From an uncultured Bacteroidales bacterium (GTDB taxonomy: Bacteria; Bacteroidota; Bacteroidia; Bacteroidales; FEN-979), in contig CAJBYO010000014.1 in assembly GCA_903959905.1 (NCBI GenBank), positions 1 through 64,000 of the forward strand: a stretch of DNA of 64,000 nucleotides, written 5' to 3'. Shown here piece after piece: positions 34,199 through 43,100 of this stretch (within the stretch, counting starts at the first letter, position 1; every line of letters begins with the position of its first letter). The notes beneath the pieces were generated by a model. The model saw only the letters and a program-made list of their open reading frames with translations, made no database searches and was not told the origin of the DNA. The position numbers were made by a program, and so were the translations under genes.

Positions 34199-34232
34199 TG
34201 ATCATTTTGGTGATTACAATATAATCATTAAT
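34199..34232 (+). promoter_or_regulatory. Putative operator shared with the dinB/repressor region
   Basis: A 34-bp segment contains TGATCATT at 34199-34206 and TAATCATT at 34222-34229, spaced 23 bp, and ends in ATATAATCATTAAT. A segment of identical length and spacing lies at 38046-38079. It is 64-97 bp upstream of dnaE. Two near-palindromic half-sites about two helical turns apart suit a dimeric repressor, plausibly the S24 protein. Confidence 0.6.
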
Positions 34233-34315
34233 CGAGAAAATACAAGATTTTTTTTCCGGCGCAGTTCAAATAAAATTTCCGGCAGGCATATCAGGATAGA
34301 AATATTCTAAATTAG

Positions 34316-34323
34316 TACCTTTG
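34316..34323 (+). promoter_or_regulatory. Putative -7 element for the kefF-kefC-like pair
   Basis: TACCTTTG lies 23 nt before the ATG at 34347. Confidence 0.48.
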
Positions 34324-34346
34324 CCGCAAATTTCTAATCCGCGCAT

Positions 34347-34952
34347 ATGCCCAGGAAGATTCTGATACTTTTCGTCCACCCAAGGTTTGAAAAATCGCTT
34401 AACAATCAGCTGTTGGTCAAACATATACCAATTTCGGAACACATCACGTTTCATGACCTGTATGAGCGGTACCCCGATTTCAATATTGATGTGGCATTTG
34501 AGAAAGAGTTGCTGGAAAGTCATGATGTTATTATCTGGCAGCATCCGTTTTACTGGTACAGTGCCCCTCCCCTGCTCAAGCAGTGGATTGACATTGTGCT
34601 GGAGTTCGGGTGGGCATACGGCCCGGGCGGCACAAATCTCCGGGGAAAGTACGTTTTCAACACCATCACAGCGGGCGGGCAGCGCATTGCCTACAGCAGG
34701 GAGGGTTATAACGGTTTTACGGTAAAGGAGCTGCTGGCACCGTTTGAGCAAACTGCACGGCTCTGCAAAATGACATACCTTCCTCCCTTTGCAATGCACG
34801 GCACACACAGGATTACGAAGGAAGAGGCATTACAGACAGCAGGACATTATAAATATTTACTTGAAACGCTGACGGGCGACAACGCTCCGGTTGAAGAGAT
34901 GCAGGGCCACCCATACCTGAACGACTGGATCAACCGTCAGGATAAAGAATAA
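34347..34952 (+). CDS. KefF-like NAD(P)H-dependent flavin oxidoreductase
   Basis: A 201-residue flavodoxin-fold quinone reductase of the KefF/MdaB/NQO type: ILILFVHPRFEKSLNNQLL (FMN phosphate loop), HDLYERYPDFNIDV, DVIIWQHPFYWYSAPPLLKQWIDIVLEFGWAYG (the family signature) and LRGKYVFNTITAGG. KefF proteins bind and activate KefC-type K+/H+ antiporters and reduce quinones. The stop overlaps the start of the antiporter gene (TAATG), which supports a working pair. Confidence 0.9.
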   Translation: MPRKILILFVHPRFEKSLNNQLLVKHIPISEHITFHDLYERYPDFNIDVAFEKELLESHDVIIWQHPFYWYSAPPLLKQWIDIVLEFGWAYGPGGTNLRGKYVFNTITAGGQRIAYSREGYNGFTVKELLAPFEQTARLCKMTYLPPFAMHGTHRITKEEALQTAGHYKYLLETLTGDNAPVEEMQGHPYLNDWINRQDKE

Positions 34953-36823
34953 TGCTTATGAACTTTCTGGCACAAGCGCTCATATATCTTGCAGCAGCAG
35001 TTGTATGTGTCCCCATTGCCAAACGGCTTGGGATGGGATCTGTTCTCGGATACCTGTTTGCCGGCGTCCTCATCGGGCCTTTCGTGATGGGATTTATTGG
35101 CAAAGAGGGACAGGATATCATGCATTTCGCCGAATTCGGCGTGGTCATGATGCTCTTCCTGATCGGGCTTGAACTTGAGCCGTCGCATTTCTGGCGACTC
35201 AGAAAATCCATCCTGGGACTGGGGACAATGCAACTTGGCATTACCTCTGTAATCTTGTTCCTCATCCTGGCGGCCTCAGGTTTTTCGTGGAAGGCATCCG
35301 TTGCCACTGCACTCGCACTGGCCATGTCGTCAACCGCCATTGCCCTGCAAACGGTCAAGGAGAAGGGTTTGTCGCAAACAGTTTCGGGTCAGGCATCCTT
35401 TTCCGTTCTTCTGTTCCAGGATATTGCGGTGATACCGATCCTGGCCATCCTGCCCCTGTTTGCCGTGCAGGGATCGTCTATTTCTGCTTCAGGTCACCAA
35501 ACGTTCATTGACCAGTTGCCGGGCTGGCTTCAAACTGTTTCTATCTTCGTGGCCATAGGCATTATTTACAGCGCCGGCAGATTTCTCATCGTTCCCATGC
35601 TCCGGCTCATCGCAAAAACACAACTCCGTGAACTGTTCACGGCCTCATCCCTGTTTCTTGTCGTGGCCATTGCCATGCTGATGCAACTTGTCGGCCTGAG
35701 TCCTGCGCTGGGGGCCTTCCTGGCGGGGGTTGTGCTTGCCAACAGCGAGTACCGGCATGAACTTGAAAGCGACCTTCAGCCTTTCAAGGGGTTGCTCCTC
35801 GGACTTTTCTTCATTGGCGTAGGTGCCTCCATCAATTTTGAACTTATTGAGAAGCAGCCGTTGCTCATAGCCGGACTGGTAGTGATGGTCATGGTTGTTA
35901 AAGCTGGTGTGCTTTTCTTCAGTGGCAAGGTATTCAGGTTGTCTACCGACCAGAACCTGTTTTACACCTTTGCGCTGTCGCAGGTCGGCGAATTTGCCTT
36001 TGTGCTGTTTTCCTTTACAGGCCAGTTGCAGATCATCAGCACCGAATGGATGAACATCCTGATGGCCGTAACGGCGATCACAATGACAATCACGCCTTTA
36101 TTACTGCTGTTAAACGAAAAGGTTATTGATCCGCGGTTCGGGGTAAAGGAAAAACCCGGAGAGAGAGAGACAGATCACATTGACACACAGCATTCGGTGA
36201 TCATTGCAGGATTTGGCCACTTCGGAAGTACGATCGGGAGATTCCTGCGGGCGAACGGCGTGGAGGCGACGATTCTTGACAATGACTCCGACCGGGTTGA
36301 ACTCCTCCGCAAAATGGGCTTTAAAGTCTATTACGGAGATGCCACGCGCCTTGACCTGTTGAAATCGGCAGGTGCCGATGATGCAAAGATCATGATCGCG
36401 GCCATTGATTCTCCGGAAATTAACAAAGAGCTGGCCGCCACTGTCAAAAAACATTTTCCCGGGTTAAAACTGATGGTCAGGGCCAAAAGCAGGATGGACG
36501 CCTATGAATACATTGAAATGGGGCTGACCGACATCTACAGGGAGAGCCTCCATACTTCCGTGAAAATGGCCGTGGATGTGCTGACCAGGATGGGACACCG
36601 GAGCTACACCGCAAGCCGCCAGGGGCAGAAATTCCTTCAGTATGATGAAGAAGCCCTGCTTGGCATGGCCTCCATCAGGCATGACCAGAAAAAATACATT
36701 CTCCAGGCACGCGAGAATTTCCGCATGCAGGAAGAGCTGCTTTCCCAGGACCTGAAACAGGACCTGACTGAAAACGACCATGCATGGGACAGCGAAGAAA
36801 TCCGAACCGGAATAAACAAATAA
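34952..36823 (+). CDS. KefB/KefC-type glutathione-regulated K+/H+ antiporter
   Basis: A 623-residue CPA2 antiporter. About 12 membrane helices (1-380) with VLGYLFAGVLIGPFVMGF, MMLFLIGLELEP and SPALGAFLAGVVLANSEYRHELESDLQPFKGLLLGLFFIGVGASINF, then an RCK/TrkA-N domain (from about 405) with the NAD-binding GFGHFGSTIGRFL and the acidic end of strand 2 (ILDNDSDR). It exports K+ in exchange for H+, typically to protect from electrophiles when glutathione adducts bind. The upstream KefF-like gene is the expected ancillary subunit. The two genes lie between dnaE and dinB, in the opposite orientation to both. Confidence 0.92.
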   Translation: MLMNFLAQALIYLAAAVVCVPIAKRLGMGSVLGYLFAGVLIGPFVMGFIGKEGQDIMHFAEFGVVMMLFLIGLELEPSHFWRLRKSILGLGTMQLGITSVILFLILAASGFSWKASVATALALAMSSTAIALQTVKEKGLSQTVSGQASFSVLLFQDIAVIPILAILPLFAVQGSSISASGHQTFIDQLPGWLQTVSIFVAIGIIYSAGRFLIVPMLRLIAKTQLRELFTASSLFLVVAIAMLMQLVGLSPALGAFLAGVVLANSEYRHELESDLQPFKGLLLGLFFIGVGASINFELIEKQPLLIAGLVVMVMVVKAGVLFFSGKVFRLSTDQNLFYTFALSQVGEFAFVLFSFTGQLQIISTEWMNILMAVTAITMTITPLLLLLNEKVIDPRFGVKEKPGERETDHIDTQHSVIIAGFGHFGSTIGRFLRANGVEATILDNDSDRVELLRKMGFKVYYGDATRLDLLKSAGADDAKIMIAAIDSPEINKELAATVKKHFPGLKLMVRAKSRMDAYEYIEMGLTDIYRESLHTSVKMAVDVLTRMGHRSYTASRQGQKFLQYDEEALLGMASIRHDQKKYILQARENFRMQEELLSQDLKQDLTENDHAWDSEEIRTGINK

Positions 36824-36870
36824 CCATTTCACCACTTCACCATTTTACCATTTTACCATTTTACTATTTA
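36823..36870 (-). repeat. Octamer array, inverse of 34140-34179, 6 units
   Basis: Six 8-bp units read on the plus strand as ACCATTTC, ACCACTTC, three ACCATTTT and ACTATTTA, the reverse complement of AATGGTAA. The array starts at the last base of the kefC-like stop codon and runs into the dinB stop codon. Confidence 0.85.
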
Positions 36871-38018
36871 TTAACCGCCACCCCCCTTCTCACAATCTTC
36901 TGCCCGTACTTTTGCCTGACCCGGTCAAGTGCCTGGTAGAGGTTGACCATCTCCACATTATCATCGAACATATTCAGCTGCGGGTTTCCCGACACAAGGT
37001 TACTGAAGCGCACCCCGATCAGGCGGATCAGCATACGCCGCTGGTACAGGCGGTCAAAGAGGCTCTTCACCACCGGGATGAGCTGGTGGTCAAATGCCGT
37101 ATAAGGCACATGCTGCTGCAGGGTATGCGTGTCAAAATTTGAATAGCGGATTTTTACCGTAACACAGGCGGTAAGTTTCTGCTTGTCGCGCAGTTCAAAG
37201 GATATCTTCTCCACCATCTTCACCAGGATCTCCTTCATCTGTACGATGTCGATGCTGTCCTGCTCAAAAGTATTCTCTGTGCTTACCGATTTGGCCTCGT
37301 GGTAAGGGTAAACGGGTGTGCGGTCAATGCCGTTGGCTTTCTCCCATATCACAATGCCGTTCTTCCCCATCACCCGTTCCATCATGTCGATGGGGACGTG
37401 ACTCAGGGTGTCTATCGTAACCACCCCCATGGAACGGAGCAGCCGGTAGGTCTTCTCCCCGATCATCGGGATCTTGCGTATTGACAGCGGCGCCAGGAAG
37501 GGCTGCACAGCCTCGCGATCCACGAACAGCTCCCCGTTGGGTTTGGCCTCCCCGGTGGCGATCTTTGATACGGTTTTATTCACCGACAACCCGAAGGAGA
37601 TGGGCAGCCCGGTATTTTTAATGATGCTCTCCCTCAGTTCATGGGACCATTTCTGCAGGCCGAAGAAACGGTCCATCCCGGTCACATCCAGGTAGTGTTC
37701 GTCAATGGAGGCTTTTTCATACAGCGGTGCCTTCTCCGCAATAATCTCCGTAACGGTGTGCGAGTATTTTGAATACAGTTCCATGTCTCCCCGCACCAGG
37801 ATGGCATCGCCGCAAAGCGCCCGGGCCATCTTCATCGGCATGGCTGAATGTATGCCGAATTTCCGGGCTTCATAGCTGCAGCTTGCCACCACCCCCCGGT
37901 CGGAAGTGCCGCCAATGATCACCGGTTTTCCAACCAGTTCGGGGCGGAGGAGGCGCTCAACGGAGACGAAGAAGGTGTCGAGGTCGAGGTGGATGATATT
38001 GCGTTTGAGGGGGAACAT
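36864..38018 (-). CDS. dinB: DNA polymerase IV (Y-family translesion polymerase)
   Basis: A 384-residue Y-family polymerase: HLDLDTFFVSVERLLRPEL (first catalytic Asp, aromatic steric gate), GVVASCSYEARKFGIHSAMP, KASIDEHYLDVTGMDRFFG (catalytic Asp-Glu; most homologues have Ala or Glu where this has His), helix-hairpin-helix IRKIPMIGEKTYRLLRSMGV and a little-finger domain ending in a clamp-binding-like QLNMF segment (in NPQLNMFDD). It performs error-prone bypass of lesions. It is divergent from the S24 repressor gene, and the 78-bp gap between them carries the shared operator. Confidence 0.94.
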   Translation of the reverse strand: MFPLKRNIIHLDLDTFFVSVERLLRPELVGKPVIIGGTSDRGVVASCSYEARKFGIHSAMPMKMARALCGDAILVRGDMELYSKYSHTVTEIIAEKAPLYEKASIDEHYLDVTGMDRFFGLQKWSHELRESIIKNTGLPISFGLSVNKTVSKIATGEAKPNGELFVDREAVQPFLAPLSIRKIPMIGEKTYRLLRSMGVVTIDTLSHVPIDMMERVMGKNGIVIWEKANGIDRTPVYPYHEAKSVSTENTFEQDSIDIVQMKEILVKMVEKISFELRDKQKLTACVTVKIRYSNFDTHTLQQHVPYTAFDHQLIPVVKSLFDRLYQRRMLIRLIGVRFSNLVSGNPQLNMFDDNVEMVNLYQALDRVRQKYGQKIVRRGVAVNK

Positions 38019-38028
38019 TATTTTTTAT

Positions 38029-38036
38029 TATCTTTG
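38029..38036 (+). promoter_or_regulatory. Putative -7 element for the S24 repressor gene
   Basis: TATCTTTG lies 60 nt before the ATG at 38097. The expected transcription start falls at the left edge of the 38046-38079 operator, a good place for autorepression. Confidence 0.5.
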
Positions 38037-38045
38037 CCGTGTTTC

Positions 38046-38079
38046 TAATCATTTCTCCGACGATAATATAATCATTAAT
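38046..38079 (+). promoter_or_regulatory. Putative operator between dinB and the S24 repressor
   Basis: TAATCATT at 38046-38053 and again at 38069-38076 (spacing 23 bp), ending in ATATAATCATTAAT. About 25 of 34 positions match the segment upstream of dnaE, and both half-sites are aligned. It lies 28 bp from the dinB start and 18 bp from the repressor start. Confidence 0.62.
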
Positions 38080-38096
38080 TTTCAAAAAGCAAAAAA

Positions 38097-38900
38097 ATGT
38101 TTTTCAGCAGCAACATAAAATTTTTACGGAACCGTCGCGGACGGACCCAGGACGACGTTGCCACCGCCCTTACCATGAAGCGTTCAACGCTGAGCGGATA
38201 TGAGAACAACATTGCCCAGCCTGGCTTTGAGACCCTGATCGCTTTTTCCAAATATTACAATGTGGCCATTGACACCCTGATCAGGGTGGACCTTGTTAAA
38301 ATCTCAGAAAGCCAGCTCAGGCAACTGGAACGGGGTTACGATGTGTATATCAAAGGATCGAACCTCCGCATTCTTACCACAACGGTGGGCACCGACAATG
38401 AAGACAACATTGAACTTGTTTCTGAAAAAGCCAAGGCGGGATATACGGGAGGATTTGCCGACCCGGAGTATATCAGCATCCTGCCGACATTCAGGCTCCC
38501 ATTTTTATCCAGGCAAAAAAAATACCGGACTTTCCAGGTAAGCGGCGACTCAATGCTGCCAATTCCTCACGGATCGTGGGTTACCGGGGTGTTCGTACAG
38601 GACTGGTCAACACTCCGCGACCGGGATGCCTACATCATCCTGACCATGGAAGAAGGCGTTGTGTTCAAAGTGGTGGAGAACAGGATCAAGGCCGAAGGAA
38701 AAGTTATCCTTCATTCGTTGAATCCGACCTATAATCCGTATGAAATAAACATCCAGGACATCCGTGAAATCTGGCAGTTTGTGAACTATATCAGTCCGAA
38801 AATACCTGAAAACCTCAATTCAGAAAACTACCACCTGGTTGAAACTGTCAGGCAGCTGCGCAACGACATCCAGGCCATTCAAACAAGGTTGAATATCTGA
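38097..38900 (+). CDS. LexA-like XRE-S24 self-cleaving repressor
   Basis: A 267-residue regulator. The N-terminal XRE helix-turn-helix (6-62: IKFLRNRRGRTQDDVATALTM, STLSGYENNIAQPGFETL) is joined by a linker to a C-terminal S24 peptidase-like domain. An Ala114-Gly115 pair in EKAKAGYTGG, Ser152 in VSGDSMLP and Lys191 in VVFKVVEN reproduce the LexA layout (E. coli Ala84-Gly85, Ser119, Lys156): 37 residues from Gly to Ser versus 34 in LexA, and 39 from Ser to Lys versus 37. A coiled-coil tail (about 235-267) is additional. Inference: DNA damage triggers self-cleavage and de-represses dinB, dnaE and itself. Confidence 0.88.
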   Translation: MFFSSNIKFLRNRRGRTQDDVATALTMKRSTLSGYENNIAQPGFETLIAFSKYYNVAIDTLIRVDLVKISESQLRQLERGYDVYIKGSNLRILTTTVGTDNEDNIELVSEKAKAGYTGGFADPEYISILPTFRLPFLSRQKKYRTFQVSGDSMLPIPHGSWVTGVFVQDWSTLRDRDAYIILTMEEGVVFKVVENRIKAEGKVILHSLNPTYNPYEINIQDIREIWQFVNYISPKIPENLNSENYHLVETVRQLRNDIQAIQTRLNI

Positions 38901-38975
38901 TTGCCAGGCCGACAATAAACATTTTTCTTCCCTGTACTTCCGGATTACAGAAAAACCTTATCTTGGAGCACTATT

Positions 38976-40142
38976 TTGTCGTACGTAATCATCAACCCCA
39001 TGATAACAGAACAGAGTATTTATTCCAGAACTGAAGGCTGGATAAAGAAAAGCAACAACAATCTCGGACAAAAGGCCCAGCTTGTTTTCCTCTTTGGCAA
39101 CAAGGATCTTCTAAAAGACCTGCAACTGATTGAATATGTCAAAACCACATACCCGGCCGCCCAGGTTGCCGGATGTTCAACTGCAGGAGAGATATACCGG
39201 GATGAGGTTTTTGACAGCAACATCGTGTGCACGGCCGTCTTCTTTGAGAAAACCAGGGTAGAAATTGCCATGGAACGCATCAGCATGATGGGCGACAGCT
39301 TCCTGGTGGGGAAAAAAATTGCTGAAAAGCTTGACACAGGCAATCTTGTTCACATCATGATCCTGTCGGAGGGCCTGAACATCAACGGGAGTGAGCTCAC
39401 CAAAGGGCTGAACAGCAGGCTTAACAACAAGGTTCCTGTCACAGGCGGCCTGGCCGGCGACCAGGCTGATTTTTCCGAAACCGTTATTGTTCACAATCAC
39501 CCCGGAGAAAAAAATCTGGTTCTGGCAATCGGCTTTTACAGTGATCATCTCCAGGTAGGCTACGGCTCCATGGGCGGATGGGATTCATTTGGCGTTGACC
39601 GTGAGGTAACCAGGTCAAACGGGAACATCCTGTATGAACTTGATGGTCATCCTGCATTGGAATTGTACAAAAGGTATCTTGGCCACCATACAGCAAACCT
39701 TCCTGCTTCCGCACTGCTGTTTCCTTTAAGCCTCAGGCTCCAAAACCCTGAAGTCTCCCTTGTTCGCACAGTGCTATCGGTAAACGAGGAGGACGGAAGC
39801 ATGATTTTCGCAGGCGACATTCCCCAGGGGGAGTATGTGAGGCTGATGAACGCAAGTTCCGACAAACTTATTGACGGTGCTTCAGGGGCAGCGGAAATGT
39901 CGAAAACAAGCCTGGGCAGCTCAGATCCCGACCTCATTATCCTGATCAGCTGCGTGGGCCGCAAACTCGTATTGAAACAACGGGTTGAAGAGGAACTTGA
40001 AACTGTTCGTGAAGTATTTGGCGACCACCCCGCAACAACAGGTTTTTATTCCTATGGAGAGATCTGCCCGATTAAACCATTTGAACAACACTGCGAACTG
40101 CACAATCAAACCATGACGATTACCGTATTTAAGGAATCATAG
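38976..40142 (+). CDS. FIST N/C domain sensor protein
   Basis: A 388-residue protein made of FIST_N (about 30-220: KAQLVFLFGNKDLLKD, QVAGCSTAGEIYRDEVFD, GLAGDQADFSETVIVHN) and FIST_C (about 225-375: LELYKRYLGHHTANLPASALLFPLSL, ISCVGRKLVLKQRVEEELETVREVFG, TTGFYSYGEICP, FEQHCELHNQTMTITVF). FIST proteins are predicted small-ligand sensors often linked to signal transduction. The 11-bp gap to the following hybrid kinase indicates a shared transcript. Start is ambiguous: TTG at 38976 or ATG at 39000. Confidence 0.9.
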   Translation: MSYVIINPMITEQSIYSRTEGWIKKSNNNLGQKAQLVFLFGNKDLLKDLQLIEYVKTTYPAAQVAGCSTAGEIYRDEVFDSNIVCTAVFFEKTRVEIAMERISMMGDSFLVGKKIAEKLDTGNLVHIMILSEGLNINGSELTKGLNSRLNNKVPVTGGLAGDQADFSETVIVHNHPGEKNLVLAIGFYSDHLQVGYGSMGGWDSFGVDREVTRSNGNILYELDGHPALELYKRYLGHHTANLPASALLFPLSLRLQNPEVSLVRTVLSVNEEDGSMIFAGDIPQGEYVRLMNASSDKLIDGASGAAEMSKTSLGSSDPDLIILISCVGRKLVLKQRVEEELETVREVFGDHPATTGFYSYGEICPIKPFEQHCELHNQTMTITVFKES

Positions 40143-40153
40143 ACCTGTATGTT

Positions 40154-43100
40154 ATGGAAACAAGGTTAAACAAGATCCTGTTACGTCAGATAAAAAAACA
40201 TTTCGGCACTTCAGACAATGGGCCTGCTGAATTTACAGCAATTCTCAACGACATCAGCAAAACCTATGAGAGTTTTGAGGATGATGCACGACTGCTTCAG
40301 AATTCAATTGAAATCAGCTCCGCGGAACTACGTGAAGCCTTCAGAAAGCATAAAGAAGATGCAGAACTGAGGAAGGAAACCATTGAAAAGATCAGTGAAG
40401 CTATTTCAGCCCTGAACCCGGCAGCAACCAATATTTCATCAGCCCAGGGGAAGAGTTCATCAGACAGCAGCGACCTGATTAACTCCTTAATCACCCTGAT
40501 TGAAGCCCGCAACCAGGCCGAGGTGGAAATCCTGAAATTGTCAAAGGCTGTTGAACAAAGCCCTGTTTCAATTGTCATCACTGCATTAAACGGAGATATT
40601 GAGTATGTTAATCCAAAATTTTGCGATATCACAGGATATACCAAAGAAGAAGCGATAGGTCAAAATCCAAGGTTGCTGAAATCGGAAAACTCACCCTCTG
40701 AGTTATATGCCGATCTCTGGAATACGATTTTATCCGGAAAAACATGGCACGGAGAACTGCAGAACCGCAAGAAAAACGGGGAACATTACTGGGAAACCGC
40801 CTCCATATCACCTATTATCAATGAACAACAAAACATCACACATTTCATTGCCATCAAAGAAGATATCACGGAGCGGAGGCTGACTGAAATTGAGCGGGTG
40901 CGGCAGGCAGGACTGATTGAATCATTGCTTGACTCCATCCCCGATATCATTTTCTTCAAAGACACGGAAGGAAATTATCTTGGCTGCAATCCATCATTCG
41001 TTGAACTTACCGGAAAACCGAAAAATGAGATTACCGGCCAGGATGATTGTTCACTCTTTGACAGGGAATCTGCGGCCTTGTTCATGCTTCATGACCACGA
41101 GGTCCTCCGGGAACAAAAACCGTATCACAGTGAAGGTTGGGTCAGATATCCCGACGGCAGGAAGGTGCTTATTGACATACTGAAGACTCCCTATTTCAGC
41201 GGTGACGGAAGCCTGATCGGGATCCTCGGCATCAGCAGGGATATCACCAGGAGGAAACAGGCAGAAGAGGCAGTGCTTAAAAGCAGCCAGAAATTTGAGG
41301 CCATCATCCTGGCTTCCCCTGACGGCATAGGCATGATTTCACTGGACGGGAAAATACAGCTCCTGTCTGATAAACTTGCGATGATGTACGGGTATTCTGT
41401 TGAACAAAAAGATGAATACCTTGGCACCTCCTTCATAAGCTTCATTGACCCCTCCCACCACGAATTGCTTCACAATAACATCCACAAACTCCTTAACCGG
41501 GAGTTGGGGAGCAAGATCACGGAATACCTGGCAATTAAAAAAGATCAATCGAGATTCTACGTTGATGTCAACTCAACAGTCCTTTACGATTCATATGGCA
41601 ATCCTGAGAGCATCCTGTTCATTGAACGCGATATCACGGAGCGAAAAAAGGCAGCAGAGCTGCTTGAAAATGAGCGGACCCTATTCCGGACGATCATTGA
41701 CCTGCTTCCCGATGCAGTTTATGTGAAAGACAGTGCAGGCCGCAAAATCATCGCCAACCCAAGGGAGGTAGCCTTCACCGGAATGGCTTCTGAAGGAGAA
41801 ATCCTGGGAAAAACAGATTTTGAACTGCATCCGGACCAGGAAGCTGTAAAAGCATTCAATGAGGACCAGTTCGTGCTGACCACCGGAAATCCGATCTTTG
41901 ACATTGAAGGAACGCTGGTTGATAAGGATGGGAAATTTCACTGGCTCCTGTGTTCAAAAGTCCCTTTACGCGACATCCATGGCAAGATCACAGGCATCGT
42001 TGGGGTTTCGCATGATATCACCGAGCGTAAAAATGCAGAGGAAGCGCTGGCACAGGCAGCCAACAGGCTGGCCATAGCCACAAAAGCAGGAGGCGTCGGA
42101 ATATGGGATTATGACATCGTTCATAAAAAACTCTTCTGGGATAACCAGATGTACAAGATTTACGGTATTTCACCCGACATCTCCATCGACGCCTACGAGG
42201 CATGGCGGGCAGGTGTCCATCCCGACGACCAGGATCAGGATGACCATGATATAGAGATGGCCATAAGAGGCGAAAAGGAATTTGACACCGAATTCCGTGT
42301 TCTCTGGCCTGACGGCTCCATCCACAATGTGAGGTCGCTTGCTTTTGTTGTCCGCAATGAATCGGGAGCCCCCTTGCGCATGATTGGCACAAACTGGGAT
42401 ATAACTGACCAGAAGAAGACGGAAGCAATCCTTCTGAAGGCGAAAGAAGAGGCCGACATTGCAAGCAAAGCAAAATCAGAGTTCCTGGCCAATATGAGCC
42501 ATGAAATCAGGACACCGCTGAACGGAGTGATCGGATTCACTGAATTGCTGCTGAACACGCCATTGAACAAAACCCAGCTGCAGTATGCTAAAAATGTCAG
42601 GATATCCGGGCATTCCCTGCTGGGGATCATCTCCGACATTCTTGACTTTTCCAAAATAGAAGCTGGTAAGATGGAGCTGGATCATATCCAGACCGACTTG
42701 ATTGAACTGATTGAACAGACTTCAGACATTATCAAATACAATGCATCCCAGAAAGGCATTGAACTTCTGCTTGACATTCAGCACGACATGCCGCAGTTTA
42801 TCTTTACCGATCCTGTCAGGCTGAAACAGGTGCTTGTAAACCTGCTCGGAAATGCGGTCAAGTTCACCAGTTCGGGTGAAGTCGAACTTAAAATGAAATT
42901 TACCCCAAAAAACAAAATCACGGGAGATTTCAACTTTTCGGTACGCGATACAGGAATAGGGATTGACAAGGAACATCAGACGAAGTTGTTTAATGCATTT
43001 ATCCAAGCCGACACATCAACGACCCGTAAATTTGGCGGCACCGGGCTTGGGCTGACCATTTCCAGCATGCTTGTGGAAAAGATGGGGAGCAAAATTGAAC

